From NCBI GenBank assembly GCA_903876665.1, contig CAIRAY010000124.1:42303-106302 (forward strand): a stretch of 64,000 bases of DNA. Reading direction: 5' to 3'. The position numbers and the translations under genes were made by a program. The stretch comes from an uncultured Fibrobacterota bacterium (GTDB lineage: Bacteria; Fibrobacterota; Fibrobacteria; Fibrobacterales; Fibrobacteraceae). A model generated the notes under the pieces. The model searched no databases, was not told where the DNA came from, and worked only from the letters and a program-made list of their open reading frames with translations. Below, piece after piece: positions 34,554 through 42,607 of the stretch (its first letter is position 1; each line of letters opens with the position of its first letter).

Positions 34554-34763
34554 GTGATCGGTGTAATCGTAAAACCAAACGAACCATTCGAAAGAGCTCT
34601 CAAGCGCTTTACCAAGTCCTGCGAAAAAAATGGCATCATCTCCGATGTCAAGCGTAACCAGCGTTACGAAAAGCCATCCGAGGCCAACAAGCGCGTTGAG
34701 ACCGCTGCCCGTCGCAAGCGCTTGAAAGAAATCGCTGAAGCGAATCGCAAGCGCCTGTATTAA
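34554..34763 (+). CDS. rpsU: 30S ribosomal protein S21
   Basis: 69 residues, typical S21 length. It starts with GTG after an AAAGGA site and reads IGVIVKPNEPFERALKRFTK, then a very basic second half with RRKRLKEIAEANRKR. S21 joins the platform of the small ribosomal subunit during translation initiation. It is a single-gene unit between its own promoter and a terminator at 34791-34826. Confidence 0.95.
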   Translation: MIGVIVKPNEPFERALKRFTKSCEKNGIISDVKRNQRYEKPSEANKRVETAARRKRLKEIAEANRKRLY

Positions 34764-34790
34764 TTTCGCGTAATCGCCATTCAATGAATA

Positions 34791-34826
34791 GGGAAGTCAC
34801 TTACGTGGCTTCCCCTTTGTTGTTTT
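34791..34826 (+). terminator. intrinsic terminator of rpsU
   Basis: GGGAAGTCAC and GTGGCTTCCC form a ten-base-pair stem with one G-T wobble around TTAC, followed by TTTGTTGTTTT. Confidence 0.85.
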
Positions 34827-34840
34827 GAATTGCTTTTTGT

Positions 34841-35776
34841 TTATTGCCTGGGCAACTCAATGATCCGCAATGGCTTGAACCGACCCAGGACGGGCTTCTT
34901 GTAGTTTATGATCAGGCATTCGCATCGATGACCCGGATCTACATGGATTTGCAGGCGATCGACGGATTTGCGCACAATGAAAAGCCCCCGGCCGTGGGAG
35001 TCGAACAACCCGACGGGAAGTCCATTTTGGCTTGGACTGATCTGGCGGTTTAACCAGTAAAGTATGGTATCTTTACTCAATCGACCTCCGCCATCTACAA
35101 TTGCAAAGCCGATTTTTTCTTCATCTTCTCCATGAAAGACCTCAATGGCCTGGTCCTTTTCCAAGGTAAAGTCCTTGCGCCATTGGGATTTATCTTCGCC
35201 CTGCTCGTTGCGGGCTCCATAAAAGACTGCATTTGTCAGTAATTCAACCAGCACGGTTCGCAATTTATTGGAATTGTTTGCTGCCCCGTATAATTCGGAG
35301 AGGGAAATACTGAGATCCTCGATTTCTTGAGACCGACGAATGAGTGATGAACGAATCTGGGTGCCTGGGGTTAAATGCTTGTCAAGGCCGAAAATGTCGT
35401 GGCTTGCAAGCTGGTTGACCAATAAGATTAGTTCGGTAGAATCAAAGGGGACGCTTTTGATGATGACATTTCCGACTCCCTGCTCCTGGATCAGGTCCAT
35501 ATATTCATCGGCATTGAAAGCCGTCAGAACAATACGCTGCATGCCCGGAAAGTTCACATCGGCATCTTTAAGCAGAGTGAATCCATCGCACTTGGGCATT
35601 TGGATGTCGGTGATCAACATTTGGCACGGATTCCGGCGGAGAATAGCCTGAGCCTCTTCTCCATCCTGGGCCACCAGAACCTCATAACCCTCTGCGGCCA
35701 AGATCTCGGCCAGCAAGGCCCGGATGGCTGGGTCGTCTTCTGCGATAAGAATACGGTAATCTTGGGGTTTAATCAT
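34841..35776 (-). CDS. response regulator with C-terminal HATPase domain
   Basis: 311 residues from the ATG at 35776. Residues about 7-125 are a receiver domain: the acidic pair in ILIAEDDPAIRALLAEIL, the phospho-acceptor aspartate in LITDIQMPKCDGF, then LTAFNA and IKSVPF. The C-terminal half is a GHKL ATPase of the anti-sigma/RsbW-like type, with VLVELLTNAVFYGARNEQ (N box), IVDGGGRLSKDTI (G1-like) and GLFDSHGRGLFIVRK (G2). The histidine-phosphorylation domain is absent, so this is not a normal hybrid kinase. A phosphorylation-switched serine kinase acting on a STAS-type partner is one possibility; a STAS protein is encoded at 8191-9318. Confidence 0.82.
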   Translation of the reverse strand: MIKPQDYRILIAEDDPAIRALLAEILAAEGYEVLVAQDGEEAQAILRRNPCQMLITDIQMPKCDGFTLLKDADVNFPGMQRIVLTAFNADEYMDLIQEQGVGNVIIKSVPFDSTELILLVNQLASHDIFGLDKHLTPGTQIRSSLIRRSQEIEDLSISLSELYGAANNSNKLRTVLVELLTNAVFYGARNEQGEDKSQWRKDFTLEKDQAIEVFHGEDEEKIGFAIVDGGGRLSKDTILYWLNRQISPSQNGLPVGLFDSHGRGLFIVRKSVDRLQIHVDPGHRCECLIINYKKPVLGRFKPLRIIELPRQ

Positions 35777-35839
35777 CAAGGGAAATGTAGTTGGAGTTGG
35801 AAAAACTCACAATAGTTCATATTTCTTGCAAAATACACC

Positions 35840-35868
35840 TTGATAGTTAGAAAAAGGTGGTTTATATT
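35840..35868 (+). promoter_or_regulatory. sigma70-type promoter before the small membrane protein and tRNAs
   Basis: TTGATA at 35840-35845 and TATATT at 35863-35868 are 17 bp apart. It would transcribe the 67-residue membrane protein together with tRNA-Val and tRNA-Asp, since no terminator lies between them. Confidence 0.65.
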
Positions 35869-35901
35869 TGCCTCACCCAATTTGATGGTGGTCAAGTTCT
35901 T

Positions 35902-36105
35902 ATGGCGAATCGAAAAAAAATTATTCTTCTTGCTTTAGGTGTCTTGATGTTAGTGGTTGGTTTTGTTTGTTTAGGTCAAGGCCCAGCGAACAACCCTATT
36001 TCACTAACCGTTGCGCCTGTTATTTTGGTGCTTGCCTACTTGGTGATCATTCCTCTCGGAATTCTCTGGAGTGGTGAGAAACAAGGGCAACAGAAGGGCG
36101 ATTAG
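35902..36105 (+). CDS. small two-helix membrane protein, DUF3098-like
   Basis: 67 residues from the ATG at 35902. Two membrane helices (IILLALGVLMLVVGFVCLG and VAPVILVLAYLVIIPLGIL) are separated by QGPANNPISLT, and a charged tail follows. The GPxxNPxSxTVAP pattern resembles DUF3098-type membrane proteins of Bacteroidota relatives; function unknown. The last ten bases of the gene, including its TAG stop, are the first ten bases of tRNA-Val, so the two genes overlap and share a transcript. Confidence 0.7.
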   Translation: MANRKKIILLALGVLMLVVGFVCLGQGPANNPISLTVAPVILVLAYLVIIPLGILWSGEKQGQQKGD

Positions 36106-36170
36106 CTCAGCTGGTTCAGAGCAGCTGCTTTACACGCAGCGGGTCATCGGTTCGAATCCGGTATTGCCCA
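36096..36170 (+). tRNA. tRNA-Val (anticodon TAC)
   Basis: A complete cloverleaf: acceptor GGGCGAT with ATTGCCC, D-stem GCTC/GAGC, anticodon stem GCTGC/GCAGC with loop TTTACAC, and T-loop TTCGAAT. The 3' CCA is not encoded. Its 5' end overlaps the stop codon of the preceding membrane-protein gene by ten bases. Confidence 0.95.
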
Positions 36171-36192
36171 TCAGATTCGAAAGTTCAAAATT

Positions 36193-36266
36193 GGGGTGGT
36201 AGCTCAATTGGTTAGAGCACCGGCCTGTCACGTCGGAGGTTGCGAGTTCAACCCTCGTCCATCCCG
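36193..36266 (+). tRNA. tRNA-Asp (anticodon GTC)
   Basis: Acceptor GGGGTGG pairs with CCATCCC, the D-stem is GCTC/GAGC, and the anticodon stem CCGGC/GTCGG carries loop CTGTCAC. The T-arm is GCGAG-TTCAACC-CTCGT. It lies 22 bp after tRNA-Val and is followed by a strong terminator. The 3' CCA is not encoded. Confidence 0.95.
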
Positions 36267-36272
36267 CTCCAA

Positions 36273-36303
36273 AAGAAAACCGCCTCACAAGGGCGGTTTT
36301 CTT
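36273..36303. terminator. terminator after the tRNA pair, possibly bidirectional
   Basis: AAGAAAACCGCC and GGCGGTTTTCTT form a perfect stem around a seven-base loop, with T-rich sequence on the 3' side and A-rich sequence on the 5' side. Confidence 0.85.
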
Positions 36304-36344
36304 GTTTTCGGGTGTGGTTCACTCCCCAAGGGGTTGCGGTTCCT

Positions 36345-36371
36345 ACCAATCCTATATCGGATAGGATTGGT
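36345..36371. promoter_or_regulatory. perfect 11-bp inverted repeat upstream of glgB
   Basis: ACCAATCCTAT, a five-base spacer ATCGG, and ATAGGATTGGT. It has no T-run, so it is more likely an operator or an RNA structure than a terminator. It lies 82 bp before the glgB start. Confidence 0.5.
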
Positions 36372-36453
36372 CACCACACAAAAATGGCGAATAATCTAGC
36401 CGATCCGGTATGTTCTGGTTATCTTTAATTTACACTAAAGGAATCAAGTACTT

Positions 36454-38670
36454 ATGGCATGGAAAAGTTGGACATCTCTTCACGACGCTGAAATTTCCTC
36501 GATTCACGATTTCAGCTGTAGCGACCCTTATTCAATTTTGGGTTGCCATCCAATCCAAACGGACAAAGGTTTAAAGACCACCGTTCGCGTATACCTTCCT
36601 GGGGCGACTTATGTCCATGGCGAATTTGCCAATGGAGACGGCGAGTTTGATTTTTACAAGGTGGGGGATTCCGGCTTCTTTGAAGCGGTTCTGGATCGCG
36701 AATACGAGCATTCTCTTTATTGGCTCCACATCTCCCTGGAAAATGGGGTTTCCTATCGGGTGATGGATCCTTATGCCTTCGGACCGATTCTTTCGGATTT
36801 CGATTTGCATCTGATGACCAGTGGCACCCATTATGAACTATACAAGAAACTGGGCGCCAATCTGATCGAGCATGAAGGCCAGAAGGGCGTTGTCTTTGCT
36901 GTCTGGGCCCCCAGGGCGCGCTCTGTCTCCGTCGTAGGCAATTTCAATTCTTGGGACGGTCGTCGGCACCAGCTCCGTGGCCGTGGCTCCAGTGGAATCT
37001 GGGAAATTTTTATCCCCCACATTGGTGAGGGCGAAATCTACAAGTTCGAAATCCACGCCCAAGATGGCTCCTTGCTTTCCAAAATTGACCCCATGGCCAA
37101 ATTCGCGGAAATGCGGCCTGCCGTCGCTTCCATTGTCACCCATCTCGATGGCTACAAATGGAAGGACAAAAAATGGATGCAAACCAAAAAGGCCACCGGG
37201 GTTTTTGGTTCTCCGATGAACACCTACGAGGTGCATCCTGGTTCCTGGCGTCGTGATCCTGCCGATCCGCAGCGGTTCCTGAATTGGGAGGAATTGGGTG
37301 AACAATTAGTTCCTTATCTTAAGGAAATGGGCTACACTCATGTGGAACTGATGCCCGTCATGGAGCATCCCCTGGACGAATCCTGGGGTTATCAGGTCAC
37401 GGGTTATTACGCTCCCACTTCCCGTTTTGGCACTCCCGACCAGTTCCGCGCATTTGTTGACAAATGCCATCTGAATGACATTGGCGTTATTCTGGATTGG
37501 GTCCCTGCGCATTTTCCCAAGGATTCCTTTGCGCTCGGGCGTTTTGACGGCTCGGCGGTGTATGAGCACGAGGACCCGCGCCAAGGGGAGCACCCGCATT
37601 GGGGCACTTACATCTTCAATTTTGCCCGCAACGAGGTGTCGAATTTTCTGATTTCGAATGCCATGTACTGGTTGCGCGAATTCCATTGCGACGGTCTGCG
37701 TGTGGACGCTGTGGCTTCCATCCTTTACCTGGACTACGGCAAAGAGGCCGGTGGCTGGGTTCCCAACAAGGACGGCGGAAACATCAATTACGACGCCATC
37801 GAATTCTTGAAGCATCTCAATAGCATTATGGGCAAATATGCCGAGCATGCCATTTTCATTGCCGAAGAATCCACCAGTTTCCCTTGCATCAGCCGGCCTC
37901 CGGAGCAAGGTGGCCTGGGCTTCCATTACAAATGGAACATGGGTTGGATGAATGACTTCCTTTCCTACATGCACATGGATCCCGTGCATCGGAAGTACCA
38001 TCACAACAACCTGACCTTCTCCATGATCTATGCCTATTCCGAGAATTTTGTCTTGGTTCTTTCCCATGACGAAGTGGTGCACGGAAAGGGCTCCATGCTC
38101 GATAAAATGCCGGGTGACTGGTGGCAAAAATTTGCCAATCTTCGTTTGGCATACGCCTTTATGTATGCGCATCCTGGCAAAAAGTTGCTGTTCATGGGTT
38201 CGGAATTCGGTCAGTTTATCGAATGGAATCCCAAGCAGTCCCTGGATTGGCATTTGACGTCCTGGGAACCGCATCAGAAAATGCAGAATATGATGAAGGT
38301 GCTTGGCAATCTCTATAAGAACGAAGCGCCTTTTTGGGAAATCGACCACCATAGCGAAGGCTTTGAATGGATTTGGTGCGACGATGCGGACAATTCGATC
38401 ATCTCCTTTTTCCGCCGTTCCGCCAAGGGCGATTTAATCCTGTGCATTTTTAATTTTACGCCAATTCCTCGGAACCATTATCGCGTAGGCGCCCCTGCAC
38501 CGGGTTCCTGGAAGGAAGTATTCAACACCGACTCCGACATGTTCGGAGGCTCGAATGTCGGAAACTTCGGGGGTAGCCAGACCGAGGGAATCGGGTGGCA
38601 GAACCGGCCTTGGTCTTTCTGTGTAAATGTTCCACCGCTTGGTGGGGTGTATTTCAAGTACGAAAAATAA
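36454..38670 (+). CDS. glgB: 1,4-alpha-glucan branching enzyme
   Basis: 738 residues, normal for GlgB, which makes alpha-1,6 branches in glycogen. An N-terminal glucan-binding region is followed by a CBM48 domain (GVVFAVWAPRARSVSVVGNF) and a GH13 catalytic barrel. Visible GH13 regions are DWVPAHFPKDSF, the nucleophile aspartate in CDGLRVDAVASILY, the acid/base glutamate in FIAEESTSFP, and the third aspartate in LSHDEVVHGKGSM. GEHPHWGTYIFNF is a branching-enzyme signature. An AAGGA site lies upstream. No other glycogen gene is in the window. Glycogen storage is well known in Fibrobacter. Confidence 0.96.
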   Translation: MAWKSWTSLHDAEISSIHDFSCSDPYSILGCHPIQTDKGLKTTVRVYLPGATYVHGEFANGDGEFDFYKVGDSGFFEAVLDREYEHSLYWLHISLENGVSYRVMDPYAFGPILSDFDLHLMTSGTHYELYKKLGANLIEHEGQKGVVFAVWAPRARSVSVVGNFNSWDGRRHQLRGRGSSGIWEIFIPHIGEGEIYKFEIHAQDGSLLSKIDPMAKFAEMRPAVASIVTHLDGYKWKDKKWMQTKKATGVFGSPMNTYEVHPGSWRRDPADPQRFLNWEELGEQLVPYLKEMGYTHVELMPVMEHPLDESWGYQVTGYYAPTSRFGTPDQFRAFVDKCHLNDIGVILDWVPAHFPKDSFALGRFDGSAVYEHEDPRQGEHPHWGTYIFNFARNEVSNFLISNAMYWLREFHCDGLRVDAVASILYLDYGKEAGGWVPNKDGGNINYDAIEFLKHLNSIMGKYAEHAIFIAEESTSFPCISRPPEQGGLGFHYKWNMGWMNDFLSYMHMDPVHRKYHHNNLTFSMIYAYSENFVLVLSHDEVVHGKGSMLDKMPGDWWQKFANLRLAYAFMYAHPGKKLLFMGSEFGQFIEWNPKQSLDWHLTSWEPHQKMQNMMKVLGNLYKNEAPFWEIDHHSEGFEWIWCDDADNSIISFFRRSAKGDLILCIFNFTPIPRNHYRVGAPAPGSWKEVFNTDSDMFGGSNVGNFGGSQTEGIGWQNRPWSFCVNVPPLGGVYFKYEK

Positions 38671-38686
38671 ACTGGATATTTCTTAG

Positions 38687-38718
38687 AAAACCTAGGCAGA
38701 TTTGCCTAGGTTTTCTTG
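38687..38718. terminator. intrinsic terminator after glgB
   Basis: AAAACCTAGGCA-GAT-TTGCCTAGGTTTT is a near-perfect hairpin followed by a T-rich stretch. It is symmetrical enough to work in both directions. Confidence 0.88.
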
Positions 38719-38766
38719 TTTTTTAAAAGAAATTTTGAGACAATTGGGTAATCCAAACCCGTGGGT

Positions 38767-39021
38767 ATGCAAATGCGAAATTTTTCCGTCTTTTTTTCCG
38801 CCGTTGTGGCTGTCGTCCTCTTGAGCTCGTGTGCGAGCGGGCCCAGCCCTAACCAGCTATCTGCCTTGAATCAGCAACGGAGCGCTGCAGACGCCGCCGA
38901 ACGAAGAGTTCAGGCCCTGGTCAATGAGCGCGATGCGTTGCAACAGGAGCTCAACAAAGAGCAAGCCAATCAAGACCAACTCAAAGCAGAAATGAAGTCG
39001 CTCGAGGGGAATTCTCCATGA
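38767..39021 (+). CDS. small coiled-coil lipoprotein
   Basis: 84 residues. The signal peptide ends in the lipobox LLSSC, and the rest is almost entirely helical coiled coil (AERRVQALVNERDALQQELN, rich in Gln/Glu/Ala), like small Lpp-type lipoproteins. An ATG at 38773 or a GTG at 38761 are alternative starts. It overlaps the LysM gene by 4 bp, so the two are translationally coupled and probably act together in the envelope. Confidence 0.72.
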   Translation: MQMRNFSVFFSAVVAVVLLSSCASGPSPNQLSALNQQRSAADAAERRVQALVNERDALQQELNKEQANQDQLKAEMKSLEGNSP

Positions 39022-39869
39022 ACCGCACCATAGGATTTTGCATGTTTCTGGCCGTAGCTCCGCTCCTGGCCGCGGAACCTCAGACGGCTGACGAGGCGCA
39101 ACAAATGATTAGCCTAGAGAAGCAGAGGGAAGCGAGTGCCAAAGCTTCGATTGCTGGCCTTCAGGCAGAGGTCGCCGACATCCGGACCAAGGTGGAATCC
39201 GCCCGCACCTGGAATTCGGAGCTTTCCCGTCAAGTCTATTCGAAATTGGGTTTGCAGCCCCAGGATGTGGAAGCCTATCTGCAGCAGCTGTCTGCTTTTG
39301 CGGCCCAGGTGGGAGGATTCCAAACCCTGTATGGTCCAGACTTGAAGGGTTGGGAAGCCGCCGTGGTTTGGGCGGAGTACCAAATGAAGCAGTTCCAGGC
39401 AAACCAGGCCGCAAAACTTGGGCGCTCCGCTGCGCTCATGGAGCTCGCAGGGAACAACGTGGTCAATTCTCGCAATGCCCTTGAGGCGCAAAAAGCTAAG
39501 CCCATCGTGGTGGAGGTCGCTCCAGTTGTTGCTCCCGTGGTGGCCCCGGAACCTCAGGTTCAGCCCGTCGCCAAACCCGAACCTATGAAGCCAGAACCCA
39601 AGAAGGTCGAGGCGAAGAAGGTGGAAGCAAAGTCAGCGCCCCGGACCTTTGATCCTACACAGAAAACATATACCACTGGGGTATACTCGGACCACAAAGA
39701 CGGTTCCCTTTGGGAAATTTCTAAAATCGTTTATGGAGATCCGGGTCTGTGGCAGAGAATTTGGCGGGCAAACCGGGATCAGATTTCGGATCCGGATTTG
39801 ATTACTCCAGGGCTTACGCTTGTGATTCCGACGGAGTATGTACCTCCGGAAGGGGCTGTTTCACCGTAG
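39018..39869 (+). CDS. LysM-domain periplasmic protein with coiled coil
   Basis: 283 residues. Residues 1-18 form a signal peptide (FCMFLAVAPLLAA). About 25-160 is helical and coiled-coil-rich, and about 160-205 is a Pro/Glu/Lys/Val-rich linker. The C-terminus is a LysM-like domain (SLWEISKIVYGDPGLWQRIW, then RANRDQISDPDLITPGLTLVIP), a peptidoglycan-binding module. It starts 4 bp inside the preceding lipoprotein gene. Its 3' end overlaps the convergent PgpH-like gene by 56 bp. A cell-wall-linked envelope role is likely. Confidence 0.8.
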   Translation: MNRTIGFCMFLAVAPLLAAEPQTADEAQQMISLEKQREASAKASIAGLQAEVADIRTKVESARTWNSELSRQVYSKLGLQPQDVEAYLQQLSAFAAQVGGFQTLYGPDLKGWEAAVVWAEYQMKQFQANQAAKLGRSAALMELAGNNVVNSRNALEAQKAKPIVVEVAPVVAPVVAPEPQVQPVAKPEPMKPEPKKVEAKKVEAKSAPRTFDPTQKTYTTGVYSDHKDGSLWEISKIVYGDPGLWQRIWRANRDQISDPDLITPGLTLVIPTEYVPPEGAVSP

Positions 39870-42144
39870 GCCGTTTGGCGCTGATGAAGACGCCCTCGGG
39901 GTACTGAATTCGGGTGTGGTACATGCCCTCTAGGCTCTGCAGGAATCCGATTTCGATTTCTTCAAGATCATGAATGGAGAGGCCTGAATCGCGGAGCTGG
40001 TTTTCCTGCAGGCGAGTTTGGATCACATCTTGCACCAGTCTGGAAAGCTTGGTCGCATCGGGGTCTTCCATAGATCGCGAAGTCGCTTCAATGCTGTCGG
40101 CCAGCATGACCAGGGCGGTTTCCTTGCTTTGGGGGCGCGGACCTGGGTACCGGAATTCCTCTGGGCTGATTTCCTGGTTCAGGTTGTCTCGCAAAGCCTT
40201 GCTGTAAAAATAGTGGATGATGTTGGAACCATGGTGCTCGGGGATTCCCGCGGAAATAATGTCCGGGAGCTTGTATTGTTGGGCCAAATTCAGTCCGTCA
40301 GTCACATGTCCGCGAATGATTTCCATGCTTTGGTGTGCTTCGAGAAGGTCGTGCGGATTACTCCCGCGTTTTTGGTTTTCGGTAAAAAATTCAGGATGCT
40401 CGGATTTTCCGATGTCGTGGTATAAGCAAATCACGCGGGTCAAAAGAGGGTTGGCACCGATGCGTGTGGCCGCCTTCTCAGCAAGATTCCCCACCATGAT
40501 GCTATGATGAAAGCTACCTGGGGCCCGTTCGGAAAGCCGCTTGAGGGCGGGGTGGTTAAAGTCGGATAACTCGATCAAGGTCAAATTGGTGGTAATGCCG
40601 AATATTTTTTCAAAAAGGTGAATCAGGAAAAAGGAGGCTACGGCGAGGCTAATGGTGATCTGCAAAGACCCCAGAACGAATCCCGGCCAAAAATCCTGCC
40701 AGCCCAGGCGGTTCCGGAGCAGGAGCGAAACGAGCAAGGAAACCATCAAAACCAATGATCCCATAACGCTTGCAAGCATGAAGCTGGAACGGTACCGGAT
40801 TTGGCGTAGAAAATAGATGGTTGCAAGAATCGCCACGAAAGCGCCAACCACAATGGCTAGGTCATAGCCCACCTGCATGCCGAGGTGAACTGCGGTAAAG
40901 GCCGCCGAAAGAATCCCGATGCGCAGATTGAAGAGAACCGTGCTCAGAACGGGGGCAAGCAAGAAGGGCTGCAACCAGGTGTAGTCGGTCCCCTCCGGAA
41001 AAAATAAAAAGCCTGGATCGGCACTGGTTACTAGGGATTCCATGATGTAGAACACCAGAATCTGGACCAGGTGGACAAAGATTATAGCCCAGTAATGGCG
41101 AATATTCAGAAATTGACTGGAGCGGACCATGAGGATGGAAAGGCAAAAAAGGACGGTGAGAACCAAGAGGAATAGGGCCTGGCCAAGACCCGTAGTGAGC
41201 ATGGAGCGCTTGCCTTCTTCCTGTTGCAGGGCAAGGTGAAGGGCTTGGAGTTTTTCGACTGCGTCTTGGGTGACGATGGATCCTGTGGCGACGATTTCCA
41301 TTCCTTTGACCACCATCCCTTTGCTTGGGTTGATTTGATCAGCGGCGGCTTTGCGTCGGGCAAGGGTTTCCTTTTCCAAGTAAAACTCATTGGGCTCGAC
41401 AAATGCGTGCAGTGCCTCATAGAATGCGCTCTGCAGGCCCTGGGAATTGATTGCTGCGGTTTGGATGCCTGCGAAAGCGTCCTCAATGATCGCTTCCCGA
41501 GGGCGAATTTGGGAGACTTCCAGGGCGATTTCCTTGTTGTCCCGCACCAGGTTGATGGTTGGCTTGCTGTAAAGAAGGTATTTAATTTCGCGTAGATTAT
41601 GATATTCCTTGTACAAATTGAGCTGTCGGGAGGTGGAGGCAAGAAGGATGTCCGACACGCCATTCATAATGATTTTTTCAAAAGTTTTTGTCAGAGTATC
41701 GCGGGCACCGGCATGCAAGGAGAGGTGGTGAATCGCAGTACTGGAGAGATGGACCGAAAGCTGCTGCTGCAAGTTGTTTAATTCTTGATTGAGCTGCTCG
41801 ATGGTGGCTGGGTTGGAGGTTTGGGAAATTTTTGTTTTGAGAAGCCCTACTTGGCCAATCTGGTCCATGGTATTGTGAAAATTGGCGACCAATCGCACCG
41901 AGACATCCGCATTAAATTCAAAAACAGCATCAATTTTTGATGCGGCAGCATCCCGTTCCCGTTCCAGTTGGGACGCGGATTTGGGGAGGTTGAAAGAAAT
42001 GGGGGCGATGTACGGACGAGATGCGATGACCCCCTGACGCGGGATATCGGCCTGGATCGCGATATCGGGGTGGGGGAACAGTGCAACGGCAAAAATTGCC
42101 AGAACAAGCCATCCGGCGAAGTACTGAACGATTCTTTGATTCAT
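39814..42144 (-). CDS. 7TM-HD (PgpH-type) cyclic-dinucleotide phosphodiesterase
   Basis: 776 residues. An N-terminal membrane helix is followed by a large extracytoplasmic 7TMR-HDED region (about 30-325), then about seven membrane helices and a C-terminal HD domain. HD-superfamily metal ligands are in PGSFHHSIMVGNLAE, CLYHDIGKSEHPEFF, HVTDGLNLA and IPEHHGSNIIHYFY. The layout matches PgpH/YqfF, which in Firmicutes hydrolyses cyclic di-AMP to pApA. Whether this phylum uses c-di-AMP is not shown in the window, since no diadenylate cyclase gene is present. A small lipoprotein gene ends 36 bp upstream of its start and could share the transcript. Confidence 0.85.
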   Translation of the reverse strand: MNQRIVQYFAGWLVLAIFAVALFPHPDIAIQADIPRQGVIASRPYIAPISFNLPKSASQLERERDAAASKIDAVFEFNADVSVRLVANFHNTMDQIGQVGLLKTKISQTSNPATIEQLNQELNNLQQQLSVHLSSTAIHHLSLHAGARDTLTKTFEKIIMNGVSDILLASTSRQLNLYKEYHNLREIKYLLYSKPTINLVRDNKEIALEVSQIRPREAIIEDAFAGIQTAAINSQGLQSAFYEALHAFVEPNEFYLEKETLARRKAAADQINPSKGMVVKGMEIVATGSIVTQDAVEKLQALHLALQQEEGKRSMLTTGLGQALFLLVLTVLFCLSILMVRSSQFLNIRHYWAIIFVHLVQILVFYIMESLVTSADPGFLFFPEGTDYTWLQPFLLAPVLSTVLFNLRIGILSAAFTAVHLGMQVGYDLAIVVGAFVAILATIYFLRQIRYRSSFMLASVMGSLVLMVSLLVSLLLRNRLGWQDFWPGFVLGSLQITISLAVASFFLIHLFEKIFGITTNLTLIELSDFNHPALKRLSERAPGSFHHSIMVGNLAEKAATRIGANPLLTRVICLYHDIGKSEHPEFFTENQKRGSNPHDLLEAHQSMEIIRGHVTDGLNLAQQYKLPDIISAGIPEHHGSNIIHYFYSKALRDNLNQEISPEEFRYPGPRPQSKETALVMLADSIEATSRSMEDPDATKLSRLVQDVIQTRLQENQLRDSGLSIHDLEEIEIGFLQSLEGMYHTRIQYPEGVFISAKRPTVKQPLPEVHTPSESQA

Positions 42145-42180
42145 TCGGTTCAGCCCTTCGCTTTTTCGGTGGGAATGGGC

Positions 42181-42513
42181 TTATTCCTCGGCAGGTTGTT
42201 CTACGGGGATTCCAAGCTTGTTTTTGGCCTCAAAAACCTGACGACGGAGCTCGTGGTTCTCTTTTTCGACTGCCATGGCGTCTTCTTGGGTCTTTTTCAG
42301 CTTGTCCTCGTCAATTTCTTCCTTGGGGGCGGCAGGTGCGCCACCTTCACCATTGCTTCCGCCACCATCGGAGGAGCCACCGTCGGAATAGGAGCCGCCA
42401 TCGCTACCGCTTCCACCACCTTCGGAGGAACCCTTGGAGCCGGCGCAACCGGAAAGGGATAAAGCCAGTAAGGCAATCAGAGGAAGGCATTTTAGGGCTT
42501 TCAAAAGGGACAT
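42181..42513 (-). CDS. small Gly/Ser-rich lipoprotein
   Basis: 110 residues. The signal peptide ends in the lipobox LSLSGC. Residues 24-60 are a low-complexity Gly/Ser/Asp linker, and 65-105 form a charged coiled coil (DEDKLKKTQEDAMAVEKENH). No domain is recognised. It lies 36 bp upstream of the PgpH-like gene on the same strand. Confidence 0.72.
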   Translation of the reverse strand: MSLLKALKCLPLIALLALSLSGCAGSKGSSEGGGSGSDGGSYSDGGSSDGGGSNGEGGAPAAPKEEIDEDKLKKTQEDAMAVEKENHELRRQVFEAKNKLGIPVEQPAEE

Positions 42514-42607
42514 CGTGTCACTCCGTCGGTTTCAATTTGTCCAAAATATATATTCGCGTAGCAAAAAAGGAATGCAGGGAATCAACGAATGCTGGATATT
42601 TTTTGAG

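Noticed and set aside
37306..38352. 348-residue minus-strand frame
   Set aside because: Antisense shadow of glgB.
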